Positions 1 to 5,828 of a stretch of DNA of 10,211 nucleotides are shown piece after piece. The notes below the pieces were generated by a model, which searched no databases, was not told the origin of the DNA, and saw only the letters and a list, made by a program, of their open reading frames with translations. Made by a program: the position numbers and the translations under genes. How positions within the stretch are numbered: position 1 is the stretch's first letter; every line of letters begins with the position of its first letter. The stretch spans positions 1 to 10,211 of the forward strand of contig CASEEB010000050.1 of assembly GCA_949286815.1 (NCBI GenBank), written 5' to 3'. The DNA is from an uncultured Eubacteriales bacterium. GTDB taxonomy: Bacteria; Bacillota; Clostridia; Oscillospirales; CAG-272.

Positions 1-57
1 CGCATTGGCTGTTATGAAAAAACGATAATCTGTAAGTACTTTGAATATTATAAATAA
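1..57 (+). CDS. C-terminal tail of an unidentified protein (partial)
   Basis: Frame 1 is open from the first base of the window and reads 18 codons, RIGCYEKTIICKYFEYYK, to a TAA at 55-57. The other two plus frames stop within 28 bases. A strong terminator begins nine bases after the stop, which supports this as the true end of a plus-strand gene lying to the left. The tail is too short to assign a family. Confidence 0.5.
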   Translation, partial: RIGCYEKTIICKYFEYYK

Positions 58-65
58 TAAATATA

Positions 66-93
66 AACGGGGCTGTGAATCAGCTCCGTTTTT
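66..93 (+). terminator. Rho-independent terminator
   Basis: A ten-base-pair stem (66-75 with 81-90, including one G-U pair) with loop TGAAT is followed by a run of five T (89-93). It closes the partial gene ending at 57. An A-rich stretch on the left side lets it also work for minus-strand transcription. The group II intron relic begins three bases after the T run. Confidence 0.85.
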
Positions 94-95
94 AA

Positions 96-345
96 GTATG
101 ACGGGCATAACAAAGCTCTGCGGTGAAAGTCCGCCGGGAGGCAGTTACCGACCAACCCGAAAGCGACTCCCAAGGTTTGTACCGTGAGGTGCGGGCGAGA
201 AGAAGGGATAGCGAAATCGTAGCCTGACGGACGGAAACTCGGTACGAAGGCGAAATAGGCGGATAAGTTGGCTTAAAGCAACGAAGTCCCAAAGGTAACC
301 GTAACCCTATTGCGTAAACCGAGCAGGTAGACGAGGAAAGATTAT
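96..345 (+). ncRNA. Group II intron domain I-like RNA (5' fragment)
   Basis: This GC- and purine-rich stretch has the look of a large folded RNA: short complementary arms closed by GAAA-type loops, such as GCGGTGAAAGTCCGC (119-133) and ATAGCGAAATCGTAG (208-222). It continues through runs like GAAACTCGGTACGAAGGCGAA (234-254) and ACCGAGCAGGTAGACGAGG, which I associate with bacterial group II intron domain I. The resemblance is by eye. The fragment fades into AT-rich sequence after about 345. Domains II and III are not recognisable. A 66-codon minus-strand ORF across it is not credible as a gene. Confidence 0.6.
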
Positions 346-385
346 TCCATCTGATTTTTTTAGTGACAACGAATATTGAAAGTTT

Positions 386-1680
386 CTATTTCGAAGTTTT
401 ATCAAAAACAGAATTAAAAGCTTGAAGAGACGTGTTTAAATTGAGCATCTTTCCGACAAACGTTGATTCGGTGAGTGGATAATCAGATAAAAATATGGGG
501 TTGTTAAGTGCATTTGTCACCATGCCAATTGTCATTATAATAATATGTTGAGAGGAATATGAACACGACGACCGAGACTCTAAAACATGTCCTGTCCATG
601 CAATTTTTGCTGTTGTATCGTCACCAGCATTGAATTGTGATACAATATTATTTTTAATACTAAGACGAGTCTTATGATCAATATTTGTATGTGTACATGA
701 AGCGGTAGTATCTGAAATAGTTGTCGGCGTGCCGGTACATGTATCTGCACAAGAATAATATGAAGAGACAGTATAAGTGGTTTCTACACCAAATAGCTGC
801 AACAAAATCTCAGAACATATATTTTGATATTCAACAACATCCTGCCCGGTACTATTAAATCTAATTTCATATCCATCATCAATATAGTGATTTACTGCAA
901 ATGAATAATTAAGTGGCTTTAATGTCCATTCATCTCTATAATTTGAATTATCAGTATACGATATTTGTGTAAGATCGGTTCCATTGGAGTTTGCTGTAAG
1001 AGGTACCGACAAAACGATTCCGGTTGACTCTGTTGCTTTGCATTTTAATATTAAATTTCCCGCGGAGGTTCTGTCAAGCAGCCAAAGAGTATAATCATTT
1101 TGCGTATTATACTGTTTTATAGATGATGTATCGCTCGAATCAACACCTATATACAAATTACTATACACCGATTTTAATCTGACATAGCCACCCGAACCGG
1201 AAACATGCTCAATATTCCATTTTGCCTGATTTCCTGTGTGATAGTTCCATTGCTGAATAATAGCGCCTGAATTCCCTGACGGTCCTTCTATATCAATATA
1301 TCTTCTGGTCGATGCATTCTGCACATAGTAAGTTCCTTCTTGTGGAATTATTATGAATGAATAAGATCCCGAATGTGATAGCGTGCCGTCAGAATATTTT
1401 ATTCTACTGTTGATCCTGATCCGCCCCGGATTTAAGGCGTGAAGAGTCATTCTGTTTGTTGAAAAATTCCAAGAAAGTTCTCCCAGATCTTCATATCCCG
1501 ATGCTATATTCATCGATAAGGTATTGGCGTCTATATATGTAGACCAGCCTACAAGCGTTGCTCCATCTATGTCATCTGCTATTATTCCTATATTGCCCCA
1601 AGAAGTTTGGAAGCGAACACACTACCAATATAAAAGACAGCAAAAATGCTATCCATTTTTTACTTACCAATTTTTTTCAT
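386..1680 (-). pseudogene. Decayed secreted ricin-type lectin / metallopeptidase gene
   Basis: The main open frame codes 375 residues from an ATG at 1513 and stays open back to 1621, but that ATG has no ribosome site. Residues 58-197 form a ricin-type beta-trefoil lectin with QxW-like repeats (QQWNYHTGNQAKW, KQYNTQNDYTLW, NYRDEW). Residues 200-355 are Cys-rich and resemble the pre-catalytic half of Clostridia secreted zinc peptidases (AWTGHVLESRSSCSYSSQHIIIM). The frame then departs after GKML, near 443, where such proteins carry HExxH, so the active site is missing. Upstream, a typical signal peptide core (KKWIAFLLSFILVVCSLPNF) lies in another frame at 1602-1661. The ATG at 1678-1680 reaches it only if one A of a seven-A run is removed, and a second shift is needed near 1575-1620 to enter the lectin frame. 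Two frame breaks and loss of the catalytic motif argue for a pseudogene. The peptidase assignment is from memory of the family. Confidence 0.65.
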
Positions 1681-1824
1681 ACTGTTTTTCTTTTCATTAT
1701 TTTTTAGGGTAATAGGTGGTTCGCATATAGGCGCTAACCTATATGCCGAAACAACGAAAGATCAGAGGGAATCTACGGTCGTTGAATTGACCTCCTGAAA
1801 AAATAATTGATAAGATAATAAAAC

Positions 1825-1870
1825 AGCGCATAAGGACAACAGGCATTTCATCCCGACATCTTTATGCGCT
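1825..1870 (-). terminator. Terminator-like hairpin in the lectin leader (possible attenuator)
   Basis: AGCGCATAA (1825-1833) and TTATGCGCT (1862-1870) form a nine-pair perfect stem, extended by one more pair past a mismatch. On the minus strand it is followed by a T-rich run (GTTTTATTATCTT). On the plus strand it is followed by TATTTTTTATT, so it could stop transcription in both directions. It sits about 130 nt into the transcript expected from the 2006-2034 promoter, and its first arm overlaps the end of the small leader ORF, the arrangement of transcription attenuators. Confidence 0.6.
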
Positions 1871-1955
1871 TATTTTTTATTAAGCCAAATTTCCTCACGC
1901 GGACTCCTCGCCTCATCGCGAGAACAACTCGACAACAATAAAATTCTTTGCGCAT
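1848..1955 (-). CDS. Possible 35-residue leader peptide
   Basis: A short minus-strand ORF starts ATG at 1955-1953, about 44 nt after the predicted transcription start, and ends TGA at 1848-1850 in the loop of the 1825-1870 hairpin. The product (MRKEFYCCRVVLAMRRGVR, then a basic tail ending RIKMSG) is very basic with a Cys pair. Overlap of the last codons with the first terminator arm is the geometry of ribosome-dependent attenuation. No good Shine-Dalgarno site precedes the ATG, which lowers confidence. It may instead be an untranslated folded leader. No known family is assigned. Confidence 0.35.
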   Translation of the reverse strand: MRKEFYCCRVVLAMRRGVRVRKFGLIKNKRIKMSG

Positions 1956-2005
1956 TGTTGGCGGGTTAGGTGTTTGGTTTCTTACGACTATTTTATTGTG
2001 TTTAT

Positions 2006-2034
2006 ATTATAATATATTTGGGACAATTTGTCAA
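2006..2034 (-). promoter_or_regulatory. Consensus sigma-70-type promoter facing the lectin relic
   Basis: On the minus strand TTGACA (2034-2029) and TATAAT (2011-2006) are perfect hexamers separated by 17 bases. Transcription would start near 1999 and run through the leader, the 1825-1870 hairpin and the lectin relic, then antisense to the intron domain I fragment. Confidence 0.8.
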
Positions 2035-2108
2035 GCGGGTAAGCGCATTTATCACAGCAACAGCATTTACTTTTAAATTTTAATCCCGAGAGTTTCGATT
2101 TCGTTTAA

Positions 2109-2237
2109 ACAAAATTCTTGACAGGCCCATTTGTGGCACAAAAGTCAGTTCTTAAAAGAGCAATTTCAAAAGAAATACTGACCAAGCGAGGCTTAGTCAG
2201 TATTTACGATTACTACCTAAAGGTAGCTCATATTTAA
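2109..2237 (+). pseudogene. C-terminal remnant of group II intron reverse transcriptase/maturase
   Basis: An open stretch of 42 codons after the stop at 2106-2108 ends with SVLKRAISKEILTKRGLV and SIYDYYLKVAHI before TAA (2235-2237). The LxxKGL(V/I)S-x-x-DYYLKV pattern is typical of the extreme C-terminus of group II intron-encoded proteins. The stop lies nine bases before the domain V-like RNA, the expected order in an intron. Nothing of the RT palm or thumb is left upstream. No start codon or ribosome site is associated, so this is a fragment, not a gene. Confidence 0.65.
2173..2205 (-). terminator. Long hairpin inside the RT remnant, likely terminator for the minus operon
   Basis: AAATACTGAC (2173-2182) pairs perfectly with GTCAGTATTT (2196-2205). 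After one mismatch, AAGC/GCTT adds four more pairs around a GAG loop. Read on the minus strand the stem is followed by a T-rich run (TATTTCTTTT). It is the first strong hairpin met by transcripts of the DUF368 gene ending at 2341, so it may serve as their terminator. It is also part of the RT remnant's coding sequence. Confidence 0.5.
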
Positions 2238-2246
2238 TTTTGATTT

Positions 2247-2309
2247 GAACCGCCGTATGCCGAACGGCACATTTGGTGTGAGAGGTGGTTTAATTTCATC
2301 CTACTCGAT
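2247..2309 (+). ncRNA. Group II intron domain V/VI-like 3' end (damaged)
   Basis: GAACCGCCGTATGCCGAACG (2247-2266) and GGTGTGAGAGG (2275-2285) match what I remember of bacterial intron domain V and the V/VI linker. An upper hairpin TGCC-GAAC-GGCA (2258-2269) is intact. A domain VI-like stem follows, with CCTACTCGAT at 2300-2309. The A at 2303 would be the branch point, seven positions from the 3' end, as usual. The 3' arm of domain V reads CATTTGGTG and cannot pair fully with ACCGCCG, where relatives have an arm like TACGGTGG. The ribozyme is probably dead. Confidence 0.65.
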
Positions 2310-2319
2310 TAATTACACT

Positions 2320-2344
2320 ATAATTATTATTCCATAATAATTAT
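2320..2344. repeat. AT-only perfect palindrome at the operon end
   Basis: ATAATTATTAT (2320-2330) and ATAATAATTAT (2334-2344) are perfect inverted copies around TCC. The right arm overlaps the stop codon of the DUF368 gene. The stem has no GC pair, so it is a poor terminator. It sits 10 bases after the intron 3' end. Confidence 0.5.
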
Positions 2345-3345
2345 TCTTTATGATTTCTTTCGTATCTGACGAAGATATAAGCCAAAATAACCCCTGCTAT
2401 AAACAGGACAGCGCCTATCGCCAGATCAAACCACATATCAAAATCAAAGTTCCAGCCTTTGTATACTTCGGTTATTTCGGGATTGAAAAACATGGTTATA
2501 ACAGAGCCGAGCGATAATCCCGAAATTGTAAAAAAGGCAGGGGCTCTTTTTATTTCGAGCAGACGGGAGAGAAATTTTGAAACTGTAAGCAGACCCGCGG
2601 CAAATCCCAATACAAGGCAAATGTAAACAATGAATATCTGAGGATTGCTTTTCCAATAAGTAAGACTTATTGAATTTATAAGGGGAGTGAAGTATCCGAC
2701 GGTCATCAGAATAGCGGTTGCGCTGAGTCCCGGAACAAGCTGTGTGATTGAAACGATATAACCGAGCACTATAAAAATAATATAGTGCCATATCTGTAAA
2801 TTTTCCAAAGATTCCGAACCGGATGTCATGAATACCGAGAAAGCCGAGATGGCAATAGGCAAAGCAAGTCCGACTATGAAAAGACATATGCGCGGGACGG
2901 TTATTTTCTCTCCTTTGAGCTGGTCTTTAACAGACGGAAAAGCTCCGAGCATCAATCCCGCGAACAAAGCGACAATGGCGAACGGCAAAAGGTTGAGAAG
3001 TGTTTTTACACCGAAGAAACCGAGAACCAATCCTATTACAGCGCCAATCAGAATGGGTAGAAGAAACCGCACGCATTTTTTGAATTTTTTAAAAAGATTT
3101 CCGAGCGCGTACAAAAGTTTTTCGTAAAGTCTGAATATTATCGCCACGGTGCTGCCGCTTACACCCGGAACTATAATTGCAAGTCCGATAAACGCGCCGA
3201 GCGCTCCGCTTTTCACAAGTTCACGTTTGTTTTCATACTGCAGGGAAATTTCCTCTGCCGTCTCGGCTTCTGATATTTTTTTTGAGTCAATATTGATTTT
3301 ATCTTCGCCGAGTTGGTTTGTTTGGTTTTTGTTATTCTCTTTCAT
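2341..3345 (-). CDS. DUF368 membrane protein (polyprenyl-phosphate transporter family)
   Basis: This 334-residue protein has a hydrophilic, acidic N-terminal tail of about 45 residues and then multiple hydrophobic segments to the end. The first membrane region carries the DUF368 hallmark GAFIGLAIIVPGVSGSTVAI (about residues 50-69), and a related half-repeat appears as SITQLVPGLSATAILMTVGY in the second half. That duplication suggests an inverted-repeat transporter fold. Members of DUF368 have been identified as PopT-type transporters that recycle undecaprenyl phosphate across the membrane for cell-wall and glycan synthesis. Substrate here is by family only. The ATG at 3343-3345 has AGAGGA six bases upstream on the minus strand. 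It follows the ABC ATPase by 63 bp with no terminator seen, so it may be the last gene of the operon, though its function is unrelated to import. Confidence 0.88.
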   Translation of the reverse strand: MKENNKNQTNQLGEDKINIDSKKISEAETAEEISLQYENKRELVKSGALGAFIGLAIIVPGVSGSTVAIIFRLYEKLLYALGNLFKKFKKCVRFLLPILIGAVIGLVLGFFGVKTLLNLLPFAIVALFAGLMLGAFPSVKDQLKGEKITVPRICLFIVGLALPIAISAFSVFMTSGSESLENLQIWHYIIFIVLGYIVSITQLVPGLSATAILMTVGYFTPLINSISLTYWKSNPQIFIVYICLVLGFAAGLLTVSKFLSRLLEIKRAPAFFTISGLSLGSVITMFFNPEITEVYKGWNFDFDMWFDLAIGAVLFIAGVILAYIFVRYERNHKE

Positions 3346-3408
3346 ATAGTTCCTCTTGAATTAAATATTGTTTAATCATGGAATTGGATATTTCTGATTT
3401 TTCATTTT

Positions 3409-3981
3409 CTATAATTTAATAATATTGTCACCGACAAGTTCTGCCTCGCGGGAATTGTGTGTTACATATATAACGGTTTTGTTTTTCGCGGAAATTTTCA
3501 GTGTTTCAATCATTATTGCGGTCATGTTTTCGTCGATTGAAGAAAAAGGTTCGTCAAGCAAAAGCAGGTTGGCGTCCGTGGCTTCGGCATACGCCAGAAA
3601 TCTCGCGAATGACACCCTTTGCCTCATTCCTCCCGACAGCTCCCGGGGATATTTGCCGCTGTCATTTTCCATACCGGTAATCGACAGGTATTTCTGTGAA
3701 AGCGATTTATTATCTGACGGCAAAACGGCTTCAATATTGCGTGACGCGGTAAACCACGGTAACAGCCTCGGCTCCTGAAACATGTATGAAATATTTCCGG
3801 AGTGTACAAACTTTCCTCTGTCAGGATTTACAATTCCCGCGGCGATTGAAAGCAATGTGGTTTTTCCTTTCCCGGATTCACCCATAATCACACTGATTTT
3901 CTCTTCGGGGACAGAGAGGTTAAAGTTGTCAAACACGACTTTATCACCGTATTTCTTTGAAATATTAACAAATTCAGTCAA
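3409..3981 (-). CDS. ABC transporter ATPase, nitrate/sulfonate/taurine type
   Basis: A 190-residue nucleotide-binding subunit that powers the importer encoded just upstream. Walker A is GESGKGKT (34-41), the Q-loop is in FQEPRLLPW (Q69), the signature is LSGGM (115-119), Walker B is LLLLDE (139-144), and the switch His is H175 in THNSREA. FQEPRLLPW is characteristic of the SsuB/TauB/NrtD group. It is short for the family (about 240-260), ending soon after the H-loop, so it is a minimal NBD without C-terminal extension. The start is a TTG at 3979-3981 that overlaps the permease stop by eight bases. GGTGG lies six bases before it, which supports this start and translational coupling. The complete motifs suggest an active ATPase. 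Confidence 0.92.
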   Translation of the reverse strand: MTEFVNISKKYGDKVVFDNFNLSVPEEKISVIMGESGKGKTTLLSIAAGIVNPDRGKFVHSGNISYMFQEPRLLPWFTASRNIEAVLPSDNKSLSQKYLSITGMENDSGKYPRELSGGMRQRVSFARFLAYAEATDANLLLLDEPFSSIDENMTAIMIETLKISAKNKTVIYVTHNSREAELVGDNIIKL

Positions 3982-4762
3982 TTAAATCCACCGTTCCTTT
4001 TTCTCCGTATTTACCGGTTATGCCGTCGGACAGCTTATTCGTGGCAAAAACAAGCAGTTTTTCTATAGCGGCGCTTATTGCTATCGTTGCCACCGTCCAG
4101 GCAAAAAGCTCTGTTGTCTGAAGATACAGCTTCGATTCAAAGATATATTTTCCGATAGAGACCATGGGAAGCGCAAGCACCTCCGCGGCAATGCCCGCTT
4201 TCCACGCTATCCCCGTGGAGGATTTCAGAGCCGATACAAAATACGGCATGACCGAAGGAAAATAAATGTACCTTATCCTTGCGGTTGATTTCATCTTATA
4301 AGCCGTCGCAAGCTCCAAAAGATTTCTGTCAGTTTGTTTTATTCCGGTCTCCATGTTTGTCCAGACGACAGGAAGCAGTATCAAAGCGGAGATTACGGCG
4401 GGCATGATGTCTCTCCCTATCCAGAGAAGCAGCAGGAATATAAATGACGCCACGGGAGTGGATTTTACGACCGACATAAAAGGCGAGAGCAGGTCATGAA
4501 TGAAGGGAACAGCGGACGATAAAACAGCCAATAAGACACCCGCGGTTAAGGCAAATACCACTCCGATTGCGATTCTCAGAAATGATGTCATAACAGTGAT
4601 GTAAAAGTTGATTTCGCATAATAGCTCAAAAAGTCTTCCGAATACCTTGAGCGGGGAAGGAAATAACAGGTCATTTGATATTATAAGTGAAATTATCTGC
4701 CAGATAAGCAGCCAGAAAAGTAAGACAGCTGCCGATTTGATGATTTTTTTAATCTTGCTCAT
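3974..4762 (-). CDS. ABC transporter permease, SsuC/TauC-like
   Basis: This 262-residue inner-membrane subunit is of the binding-protein-dependent transport family (BPD_transp_1). An N-terminal membrane segment spans about residues 10-29. FPSPLKVFGRLFELL, typical of SsuC/TauC/NrtB permeases, follows at 34-48. Several further hydrophobic segments follow. The cytoplasmic EAA-type coupling loop that contacts the ATPase is at about 150-174 (ELATAYKMKSTARIRYIYFP). The ATG at 4760-4762 overlaps the stop of the substrate-binding protein (ATGA), and its own 3' end overlaps the ATPase start, so the three are coupled. Substrate cannot be read from the permease. The closest logic is uptake of small nitrogen- or sulfur-containing molecules. 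Confidence 0.92.
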   Translation of the reverse strand: MSKIKKIIKSAAVLLFWLLIWQIISLIISNDLLFPSPLKVFGRLFELLCEINFYITVMTSFLRIAIGVVFALTAGVLLAVLSSAVPFIHDLLSPFMSVVKSTPVASFIFLLLLWIGRDIMPAVISALILLPVVWTNMETGIKQTDRNLLELATAYKMKSTARIRYIYFPSVMPYFVSALKSSTGIAWKAGIAAEVLALPMVSIGKYIFESKLYLQTTELFAWTVATIAISAAIEKLLVFATNKLSDGITGKYGEKGTVDLID

Positions 4763-5751
4763 TCCCCGGTGTAATAGATTCCCGAATCGGGAACTTTGTT
4801 TCCTATTGATGCAGGTGCCACCGAATAGAGCGCGGTGAAAAATTTATCGAGCGAGGATTGCATTTCATTTCCGTCAACGTAGCAGATGTTGCATTTGGGT
4901 ATTGCCTTTTCGGCAACGGCGGCGTTTGTAAATACATTTTCGCTCTGTATGGCTTCGGACGCCTCTTTGGGATTTTCCACGGTGAACTCTACCGACGCTT
5001 TATATTCCTCAAGGAATTTGTCAAGCTCATTCTTGTGTTCTTCTATAAATTCTGTCCTTGCGACTATACATCCTTGGGCAAGAGAGCCGGGTTCGGCCAC
5101 TTTATCCCATTCGGCGGTGAGGTCAAGAGAGACCTTCAGTTTGTCGTTCGCGCTCTGCGCGATGGTAACCATCGGTTCGGGAAGCACCGCGATGTCCACC
5201 TGACCCGACGCAAGGGCGGTTCTCAGGTCTGCCGGCTGAGCGAACGAATTGTCAATTATAACGTCTTCTCCTACTTTAAGACCGTTTTTTTCGCACAGAT
5301 ATTCAAAAATAAATGTGGGGTTCTGCGCAGGACAGTAAACTGTTTTACCCTTAAGATCCGAAAAATCCGAAACGGTGATTTTCTCACTGTTTGTCATGAG
5401 ATAGAGCACTCCGAGTGTGTTTATTGCCACGATTTTGACTCCGCCGTTTGTGGTGTTATAAAGATTCGCGGCGGCGTTTGTCGGCAGGGCCGCGATATCG
5501 ACCGTTTTATTTACAAGTGCCGCCGTAATGTTGGAGGCGTCGCTTTCGACAGTGAATTTGTAGTTGAGTGAGGCTTTATCGTTTTTGCTGTCATTTATAA
5601 GTTTAGCCATGCCGAATCCGGTAGTGCCGTTTAAAACCGATATTCTGATTTCGGTTTCGGTGTCGGGCTTCGACTGACAAGCGGTGATAAACATCGCTGT
5701 GATTATAATCGAGAGCAGAAGTGTGAAAATTTTGATAGTTTTGGTTTTCAT
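4759..5751 (-). CDS. ABC transporter substrate-binding lipoprotein (NMT1/SsuA-like)
   Basis: A 330-residue solute receptor. The N-terminus has a basic start, a hydrophobic core (IFTLLLSIIITAMF) and a lipobox ITAC with the lipidated Cys at position 25, so it should be anchored on the outside of the membrane. The mature part has the periplasmic-binding type 2 layout of the NMT1/SsuA group: RISVLNGTTGFGMAKL near the start, AALVNKTVDIAALPTNAA in lobe one, and LRTALASGQVDIAVLPEPMV in lobe two. These 'number of D-I-A repeats' are typical of receptors for nitrate, sulfonates, taurine, thiamine precursors and related small ligands. AAAGG lies about eight bases before the ATG. A 77-bp gap separates it from the DUF1989 stop and holds only a small stem (5777-5781 with 5789-5793) and AT-rich DNA. 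No guanidine riboswitch pattern is seen there. Ligand unknown. Confidence 0.9.
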   Translation of the reverse strand: MKTKTIKIFTLLLSIIITAMFITACQSKPDTETEIRISVLNGTTGFGMAKLINDSKNDKASLNYKFTVESDASNITAALVNKTVDIAALPTNAAANLYNTTNGGVKIVAINTLGVLYLMTNSEKITVSDFSDLKGKTVYCPAQNPTFIFEYLCEKNGLKVGEDVIIDNSFAQPADLRTALASGQVDIAVLPEPMVTIAQSANDKLKVSLDLTAEWDKVAEPGSLAQGCIVARTEFIEEHKNELDKFLEEYKASVEFTVENPKEASEAIQSENVFTNAAVAEKAIPKCNICYVDGNEMQSSLDKFFTALYSVAPASIGNKVPDSGIYYTGE

Positions 5752-5828
5752 GTTGTGTGCCTTTCTTTTTGTGCCGCGTGTCGAGTAAACACGGAAGCTT
5801 TTAAATTAATATATGTATATATATTTTT

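Larger units (their letters stand above)
96..2309 (+). mobile_element. Group II intron relic interrupted by antisense DNA
   Basis: Three plus-strand pieces in the correct order suggest a group II intron: a domain I-like RNA (96-345), the C-terminus of the intron-encoded reverse transcriptase/maturase (2109-2237), and a domain V/VI-like 3' end (2247-2309). The proposed ends are GTATG at 96-100 (consensus GUGYG, so imperfect) and CTACTCGAT at 2301-2309. No reverse-transcriptase catalytic core (YADD) is encoded anywhere in the window. The space between holds a decayed lectin gene on the minus strand with its own promoter. The total of about 2.2 kb is close to a normal intron with its ORF, but most of the inside is foreign. 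The position directly after a terminator is the habit of bacterial class C introns, although I could not assign a class. The element is almost certainly immobile. The exact ends are inferred. Confidence 0.65.

Noticed and set aside
92..292. 66-codon minus-strand ORF
   Set aside because: It covers the folded intron domain I-like RNA and has no ribosome site or recognisable domain.
1524..1712. 62-codon plus-strand ORF
   Set aside because: Antisense to the lectin relic's N-terminal region, ending in a low-complexity Phe-rich tail read from the T-rich opposite strand of the leader.
1712..1742. Imperfect palindrome ATAGGT...ACCTAT as an insertion-sequence end
   Set aside because: No partner inverted repeat or flanking target duplication could be found. 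It is better read as one of the leader stems.
4858..5571. 237-codon open frame on the plus strand
   Set aside because: Antisense shadow of the substrate-binding lipoprotein, with Cys/Phe/Gly-rich unnatural composition.
5752..5828. Possible guanidine riboswitch upstream of the ABC genes
   Set aside because: None of the guanidine-I, -II or -III hallmarks (for example paired ACGR loops) is present. Only a small stem and AT-rich DNA were found. The same holds for 7096-7258.
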